Shown here piece after piece: positions 57,714 through 64,000 of a DNA stretch of 64,000 nt. A program made the translations under genes and the position numbers. The notes beneath the pieces were generated by a model. The model did not search any database, was not told where the DNA came from, and saw only the letters and a list, made by a program, of their open reading frames with translations. The stretch comes from Delphinapterus leucas (taxonomy: Eukaryota; Chordata; Mammalia; Artiodactyla; Monodontidae): NCBI RefSeq assembly GCF_002288925.2, contig NW_022098024.1, positions 2,864,814 to 2,928,813 on the forward strand, in the 5' to 3' direction. Each line of letters starts with the position of its first letter. Positions within the stretch are counted from its first letter, which is position 1.

Positions 57714-57741
57714 GGGAGAGAGAGAGAAAGAGAGAGAGAGA
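57714..57741. repeat. (GA)n simple repeat
   Basis: Purine-only GA run with one interruption. Confidence 0.9.
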
Positions 57742-58216
57742 TCGATCCTTGGTGCTGAACAGTTAGGCAGGAAGATGAATGAGTGCCGGACATCAACACA
57801 TTTCTGTCCTGCCACTTGAGACTTGTACAGTGTACTAGGACTGTTATTTTAAAAATGTGTTGATACAATTCTCGTTGTCTTAAAACTTGATTAAGTTGGA
57901 TACTTACAAATATCTTCTGGAAGAAATTTAAGCAGAGGAGATAGGTTTCACTTCTGTGTTTTTACAGAAGAGGGAAAGAAAATAACCATGCATTAGTGGT
58001 TGAAATTTAACCAGAACAAGAACTCTAAACAACAACAATAACATGAAAATATAAGCTTCTTGAAATTTTGGAAATCTTGCTGAGAGATTTTCACTTTCCA
58101 CCAGAATTGAGATAGGCAATTGAGATGATTTATATTAATTACAAAACACAAGATGATACCAGTACCATCTAGATTTACACAGGATGAATTTTTGGCTCTC
58201 CTTCTACAAATAACTA
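57742..58216. other. Unassigned non-coding DNA
   Basis: No gene or named repeat. Confidence 0.4.
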
Positions 58217-58244
58217 AAGATAGATGACAGATAGATAGATAGAT

Positions 58245-58280
<36 letters not shown>

Positions 58281-58292
58281 TAGATGATAGAT
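58217..58292. repeat. (GATA)n tetranucleotide microsatellite
   Basis: About 76 bp of GATA units with GATGATA interruptions. Confidence 0.95.
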
Positions 58293-58502
58293 AACTGTTG
58301 CTTTACAGCTACACTGGATCTTAGATACAGGGTTCTTAAATACTGATGAAGTTTAACGATAATACTTGGATGGCTTCAATTTTCTTTTATAAATATGTAG
58401 CCTTCCTCATGTAATTTAGAGACAGAAGGGCTAGATAGTTGACTTTTACATTCTACCAGTTTTGATATAGTTAAATAAGAGAAATCATCAATAATGTAAA
58501 TT

Positions 58503-58660
58503 AAATCATTCAACATGAAGGAAACAAACACATATTAAACCCTACATTATGCCAGGCCATTTACTAATCCTAGACATAGCATGGTGAACCAAACAAACAG
58601 GGCCCTTGACTTCATGAAGCTTGCAGTGTAGTGAGGAAGAAATAATTAACTACATTCATT
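58503..58660 (-). repeat. L2 LINE 3' end, antisense
   Basis: 'aaatcattcaacatgaagga', 'cctacattatgccaggccat', 'cttgacttcatgaagcttgc' and 'agtgtagtgaggaag' fit the reversed L2 3' region. Confidence 0.65.
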
Positions 58661-60574
58661 TTTCTTTAAGTTGTAAGAAAAAAAAATGCAGTGTATAATT
58701 ATACAGTGTATATTTAGCTTATATGATATTGAAATCTAATCTGGGATGGGCTGATGTGTATTTTGCCTAAGGAATGCTGAGATAAGTAGAAAAAATTGAG
58801 GTGTGGTGGGTGCCCAGCAGCCCTGCCCAGATTCCCCTTAAAAATGAAGAACTTATTTCCCAAGCTGTTGGAAGTGCTGCCAGAAGTCAGATCTCATGTC
58901 TCATCCTTCTTTGGAAATTATATCAGCTGAAGAACACTGCTTCACTCAAGTGCACACCTCCTCCCAGGGGCAGCCCACTCTGATGAATGATCAGCTTAGG
59001 ACTATAAAGACCCAGCAGCTCACCCCAACATGGCACAGACCTGAAGGGCCATTCCAGCTCCAAATATTCCCTTGGGGTTGGCTGAGGCCTTTTCCTATCT
59101 ATAAAAGGTGGAACCAATGGTAACATTTACATATATTATTCATAAGATTATTGGTATTGCAACTAAGGACAGAAGTGTCCAGCTTCTATAATGAAGGAAA
59201 AACTAAAATTTTATTATCATAACTCTTGCTATTAATCTACCTAAATCTTCTAAAACTTATTTACATACATTGAGTTTCCCTGCCCTAATATGATAGCCAC
59301 ATCTGAACACTTGATTTTGATTAGTCCAAATTGAAATGAACTTGTCCACTAGGTTTCTCAGGGGAAATAGCTCAATAATTTTTATATTGTTTATATGTTG
59401 AAATTATAATATTTTGAAAAACTTAATTAAATATATAATTAATTTCATCTTTTTTCTTTTAATTTTTAAAATAATGAATACTAGAAAATTTAAAGTTATG
59501 TATGTTTTAGCATTATATTTCTATTGGAGAGCACAGGTCTATACAAAGACTCGATTTTAATGTCTTGAAGTCAGCAAGTCTAGAGAATTTAAGGAACAAC
59601 AATCAAAAGTAGGTGGTAGGCTGTTTGAAATTGAGTTTTATAAGAGGTCTGTGAAATAAAACTTGTGAACATTAGAGTAAGTTTTTGAGATAGATTAAGA
59701 AAAATGGTAATTCTATATAAGGCGGTCAGTGAATGAGGATGTTGGATGATTTAACTATTTAAAATCTGGAGTCTTGAAAAATTATGATTTACATAGAAAT
59801 GTCAGGATTTAAAATGCTTCATAAATATGGAGAGAGAGACAACATCAGCAAATGACAGCAACAAATAGGACTTGTGGGTTGTCACGTGCACATACATACA
59901 CACACACCATGTCTATTTATAAGGAGCGAGAGGGATGTCCTTCTTCAGTTTTGGAATAGACTATAGAGGTGAAGTTTTTATACAAGGGGGAATAATGTTT
60001 TGAAAGTGACACAAACCCAATCTTCTATCTCTTCTATCTCTGAGGTACAGAGTTGAAGAAATACAAACAAGCCTCATCTTGAGGGAGAATAGGAAAAGGA
60101 GTGTCTTTACAGACCAGCCATATTTCAGTAAAGGGGTAAAAGGCACAAATTCTCAGAAACTATTAACACAATTGCTATCCTGAGTAGATGATCACAAAGT
60201 CCTGGTAGAAAGATTTGAGATGGTAGAGAACTGGATCTGAGTAGGAGATGCATAGAGTAGTATGAGGATAAGCAACTGAGTTTGATAACGGGGAGACTCT
60301 GGCTTCTGACAATGACTAATATAAACAAGAATGTGAGAATGGAATTAATCCAGGGAGTCTCTAAGTAGAAAGTGAGCCACAAGACCTCATGCTGTGGTTC
60401 AATCAACTTTCCTTAGTGGTATGATATACTGTATGACAGTATATCTCAAATTGTAAGTTTTAAGAAGGCAGCTCCTGGGGTTTTAGTATCATATAAGAGC
60501 ACTAACTGACATGTAGTATAGCTATACATTTACTAGTCAGCATTTTGATTTCTCAGGAGGAAATATCTCTTAGT
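58661..60574. other. Unassigned non-coding DNA with a GC-richer patch
   Basis: No gene. 58795-59125 is richer in G+C and ends with 'tctataaaaggtggaaccaa', so an old LTR is possible, but the family is not recognised. The rest is AT-rich and featureless. Confidence 0.4.
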
Positions 60575-60830
60575 GTTTATAAGTTGTAGACTCAGACATA
60601 ATTGGTTTCAGATCATGATTTCTTGTACTATTTCTGTTTTAGTTACCAGCTATGTGGGCTTGAGCAAGTTGCTTGAACTCTCCAAGTCTTTTTCCTTAAT
60701 AAAATGGAGATATGAATAGTATGTCTTTCATCAATTCTTGTGAAGGTTAAATAAGCTAATTTATAAAAAGCAGCATTTAACAAAGTGTCTGCCACAGTGC
60801 AAGAAAACAATAGTAGTAGAACTATTATAA
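60575..60830 (+). repeat. MIR SINE
   Basis: 'taccagctatgtgggcttga', 'gcaagttgcttgaactctcc' and 'ttaataaaatggagatatga' followed by 'tgtgaaggttaaataagcta' are MIR landmarks in forward order. Confidence 0.85.
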
Positions 60831-61816
60831 CTGTCTCTTTAAACTCAAAAGAGCAAATTCTAACTTACCTTATCCATTTCGACCTTGTCATTCCAGACTT
60901 GAAAAATGCATTTATTTTTTTTCTATTAGGCAGGAATGTTATGGAGAAAGTAATTTAGTCTCTCCATTGGCCCCCAGGAGGTCTAACCTTAATATAAGTA
61001 TTTGTGCAACAGAAAAATTATTCATTCTGAACCTATCTCTTATCATCTTTCCCACAGTTTTCCTGACTACATCTTCCTATTACTTTCAAAACTGTATGAA
61101 GACTTGTGAATTTTTCATTATCACGTGTTTTAGCTAAATGTAAATTCTGGATAATCTGTATACCAGAAATGACTTAAGAGTTTTATAAATGAACAAAATC
61201 CATTGGACTCAATCATAAGTCAGATATTTAGAGAGAGAAAAATATGTTTAATGGGACCCAATGGTCTGTTGTTTTAAATGGACAGACTTTAAAAATAGTT
61301 GATCAGTTATAAGTTTCTTTGTAAAAAAAATCAGTGACTCCAAGTCAATTTCGCATAAATTTGATATTACTGCACATGGTGAATGTTATTTAAATAGGTG
61401 ATTTCTCTCTACATTATGATTGACTTTATTTTAGTGTAGAATATTGTAGCAAGACACCTTTCATTACAGCTCAGGTTTTTATTGTTTTCACAATTTGAAT
61501 TCAAGTTTGAGTGATTTAACACTATCATTAACACTCGTCTTTACTTTTTGTTTTGGTGTGTGGTTTTCTTTCTTAACATGCCCTATTCCCACATCACAAA
61601 ATACTTAATACTTTTACTCTGGCTTTTATGTCTCTTAAAAACCTGATAACAATGCTAGCAGTGTATTGTATATTAATTATTGTGTACTTGCTTAAATATA
61701 AAGCAACATATTTTTTAACTTTCAAGCAGTGAACCTTCTAATACCAAAATGCAAAATGTATTTGAATAGCAATTTTAGATCCAAAATTATTCCTGAAAAC
61801 ACTGATAGAAGTGAAA
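60831..61816. other. Unassigned AT-rich non-coding DNA
   Basis: No gene or named repeat. Confidence 0.45.
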
Positions 61817-61818
61817 TA
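61817..61818. repeat. TA target dinucleotide of the Tigger element
   Basis: Tc1/mariner-type elements insert at TA; it lies directly before the terminal repeat. Confidence 0.8.
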
Positions 61819-64000
61819 CAGGCACACCTCATTTTATCGCACTTTGCCGATACTGTGAGGATTTTTTTTTTTTTTTCCAGAATGAAGGTCTATGGCAACC
61901 CTACATTAAGCAAATCTATCAGGGCCATTTTTCCACTAGCGTTTGCTCTCTTCTTATTTCTGTGCCACATTTTGGTAATTTTCACAATATTTCAAAATGT
62001 TTCATTATATTTGTTATGGTGATCTGTGAACAGTGATCTTTGATGTTACTATTGTAATTGTTTTGGGGCATCGCAAACCTGGCCCATACAAGATGGCAAA
62101 GTTAACCAATAAATGTGTGTATTCTGACTGCTTCACTGGCTGGCCGTTCCCCCATCTCTCTCCTTCTCCTCAGGCCTCCCTATTCCCAGAGACACAACAA
62201 TATTGAAATCAGGCCAATTAATAACTCTACAATAGCCTCTAAGTTTTCCAGGGAAAGGACGAGTCACACATCTCTCACTTTAAACCAAAAGCTAGAAATA
62301 ATTGAACTTAGTGAGGAAGTCATGTCAAAAGCCAAGATAGCTGAAAGCTGGGCCTCTTGCACCAAACAGTTAGCCAAGTAGTGAATGCAAAGGAAACATT
62401 CTCAAATGAAATGGAAAGTGCTACTCCAGTGACCACATGAACGATAAGAAAGGGAAACAGACTTACTGCTGATATGGAGAAAGTTTTAGTGGTCTGGATA
62501 GAAGATCAAACCAGCCACAGTATTTGCTTAAGCCAAAGACTAACCCAGAGCTAAGGCCCTAACCCTCTTAAATTCTATGAAAGCTGAAGGAGGTAAGGAA
62601 GCTGCAGAAGAAAAGTTTCAAGCTAGCAGAGATTGGTTTACATGAGGTTGAAGGAAAGAAGCCATCTCCATAACATAAAAGTACAAGGTGCAGCAGCAAG
62701 TGCTGATGCAGAAGCCGTAGCAAGTTATCCAGAAAATCTAGCTCAGATAATATATGGAAGTGGCTACACTAAACAACAGATTTTCAATGTTGATGAAATC
62801 ACTTTCTATTGGAAGAAGATGCCATCTAGGCTTTCATAGCTGGAGAGGAGAAGTCAATGCTTGATTTCAAAGTTCAAAGGTCAGATAGGCTGTCTCCTAT
62901 TAGAGGCTCATGGAGCTAGTGACTTGAAGTTGAAGCCAATACTCATTTACCATTCCCAAAATCCTAAGACCTTAAGAATTACACTAAATCTACTCTACCT
63001 GTGTCTATAAGTTGAACATCAAAGCCTAGAAGACAGCACATTTGTTTACAACATTGTTTACTGAATATTTTAAACCCATTGTTGAGACCTACTGCTCAGA
63101 AAAAAAGATTCAAAGTATTACTTCTCATTGTCACTGCCCCTGGTCAGTCAAGAGCTCTGATGGAGATGTACAATGAGATTAATATTGTTTCCATGCCTGC
63201 TAACACAACATCCATTCTGCAGCCCATCAATCAAGGAGGAATTTCCATTTTCAAGTCTTATTATTTAAGAAATACATTTCAGAAGGCTTTAGCTGCCATA
63301 AATAGAAATTCCTCTAATGGATCTGGGCAAAGTAAATTGAAAACCTTCAAATAACGACTTATTATTCCAGATGCCTTTAAGAGCACTAGTGATTCATGGG
63401 AAGATATCCAAATATCAACATTAACAGGAATTTGGACGAAATGGATTCCAACCTTTATAAATGACTTTAAGGGGTTCAAAACTTCAGTGGAGGAAGTCAC
63501 TGCAGATATAGTGGAAATAACAAGAGAACTAGAGCCTGAAGATGTGTCTGAATTGCTGCACTCTCATGATAAAACTTTAATGAATGTGGACTTGCTTTCT
63601 ATGGATGAGCAAAGAAAGTAGTTTCTTGAGATAACGTTTACTCCTGGAAAAGATGTCGTGAAGATTTGAAATGACAACAAAGAATTTAGAATATTACATA
63701 AACTTAGTTGATAAAGTAGTCACAAGGTTTGAGAGCATTAACTTTAATTTTTAAAGAAGTTCTATTGTGGGTAAAATGCAATCAAACAACATTGCAAGTG
63801 CCAGAGAAATCATCCATGAAAGGAAGAGTCAATCAATGTGGCAAACTTCATTGTTGTCTATTTTAAGAAATTCCCATAGCCACCCTGCCCTTCAGCAACC
63901 ACCACTCTGATCAGTCAGCAGCCATCAACACTGAGACAAGACCCTCCACCAGCAAAGGATTATGACTTGTTGAAGGGTCAGAAGACGGTTAGCATTTTTT
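61819..64000 (+). mobile_element. Tigger1-like pogo DNA transposon, cut by window end
   Basis: It starts with the Tigger terminal inverted repeat (caggcacacctcattttatc) and continues through the 5' UTR and the transposase gene to 'agacggttagcatttttt' near the end of the gene. The 3' UTR and right terminal repeat lie beyond 64000. About 2.18 kb of an element usually about 2.4 kb is present, so it is close to full length. It is decayed and cannot move by itself. Confidence 0.95.
62235..63990 (+). pseudogene. Tigger (pogo-type) transposase, frameshifted and catalytically dead
   Basis: The family cuts and pastes DNA using CENP-B-like helix-turn-helix domains and a DDE catalytic domain. The amino-terminal HTH is readable near 62243-62380 (..LTLNQKLEIIELSE..). 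The second HTH and the start of the catalytic part lie in the frame at 62633-62839, which retains NVDE, the first catalytic Asp (gat, 62792-62794). In the frame at 63079-63354 the second Asp is Val (gtc, 63130-63132; the family has DNAPG) and the third is Asn (aat, 63229-63231; the family has MDQG). Several frameshifts and stops separate the pieces. Confidence 0.92.

Noticed and set aside
58795..59125. GC-richer patch ending in a TATAAAA box, possible promoter
   Set aside because: No downstream gene, CpG cluster or initiator context; an old LTR is more likely but could not be named.
62115..62381. CENP-B-like helix-turn-helix protein that might be a domesticated gene
   Set aside because: It sits inside a Tigger element with its terminal repeat, and the reading frame breaks repeatedly further on.

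Overview
The window is nuclear DNA of a cetacean (whale or dolphin). The clearest sign is five tRNA-derived CHR-family SINEs (5504-5712, 28285-28486, 48519-48736, 51846-52163, 55546-55773). Four are the short form of about 200 bp that is abundant in whale and dolphin genomes. L1 3' ends of the matching artiodactyl/cetacean type occur too. The species cannot be told from this sequence. Base composition is AT-rich throughout.

I found no host protein-coding gene or exon, no rRNA, tRNA or snRNA gene, no CRISPR array and nothing bacterial. Every long open frame either lies inside a transposon or looks like chance. The window reads as a gene desert or the inside of a very large intron, built of layered transposon insertions.

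Layout. 0-14 kb: old MIR, L2, MER5 and LTR remnants, one SINE, and several L1 3' ends, one of which (2290-2539) seems to carry a short 3'-transduced tail. 14-22 kb: an LTR, a possible conserved non-coding block (15.6-16.0 kb) and L2 copies. 22.5-23.2 kb: an L1 3' end with a second, downstream poly(A) tract. The whole unit is bounded by a 17-bp target-site duplication and splits an older L2, so it is a strong 3'-transduction candidate of about 500 bp. 26.8-27.6 kb: LTR-derived DNA. 30.4-36.2 kb: a nearly full-length reverse-oriented L1 with 5' UTR, ORF1, ORF2, poly(A) and an 11-bp target-site duplication, inactivated by frameshifts. 39-54 kb: MaLR-type LTRs, MER5A, L2, two more SINEs and a possible processed-pseudogene end. 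54.65-55.32 kb: a solo endogenous-retrovirus LTR with TG/CA ends and a 4-bp duplication. 57.0 kb: a perfect 46-bp TG/CA palindrome. 61.8-64.0 kb: a pogo/Tigger DNA transposon running off the window end, its transposase frameshifted and missing two of three catalytic aspartates.

These parts do not form a pathway. Their value is as a record of insertions. The best second-look items are the two L1 3' transductions, the L1 with an apparently premature poly(A) site, the solo LTR, the 46-bp palindrome and a few unique blocks that may be conserved enhancers. I see no sign of a new biological system. Old repeat family names were recalled by pattern, without a repeat library, and are marked with lower confidence.
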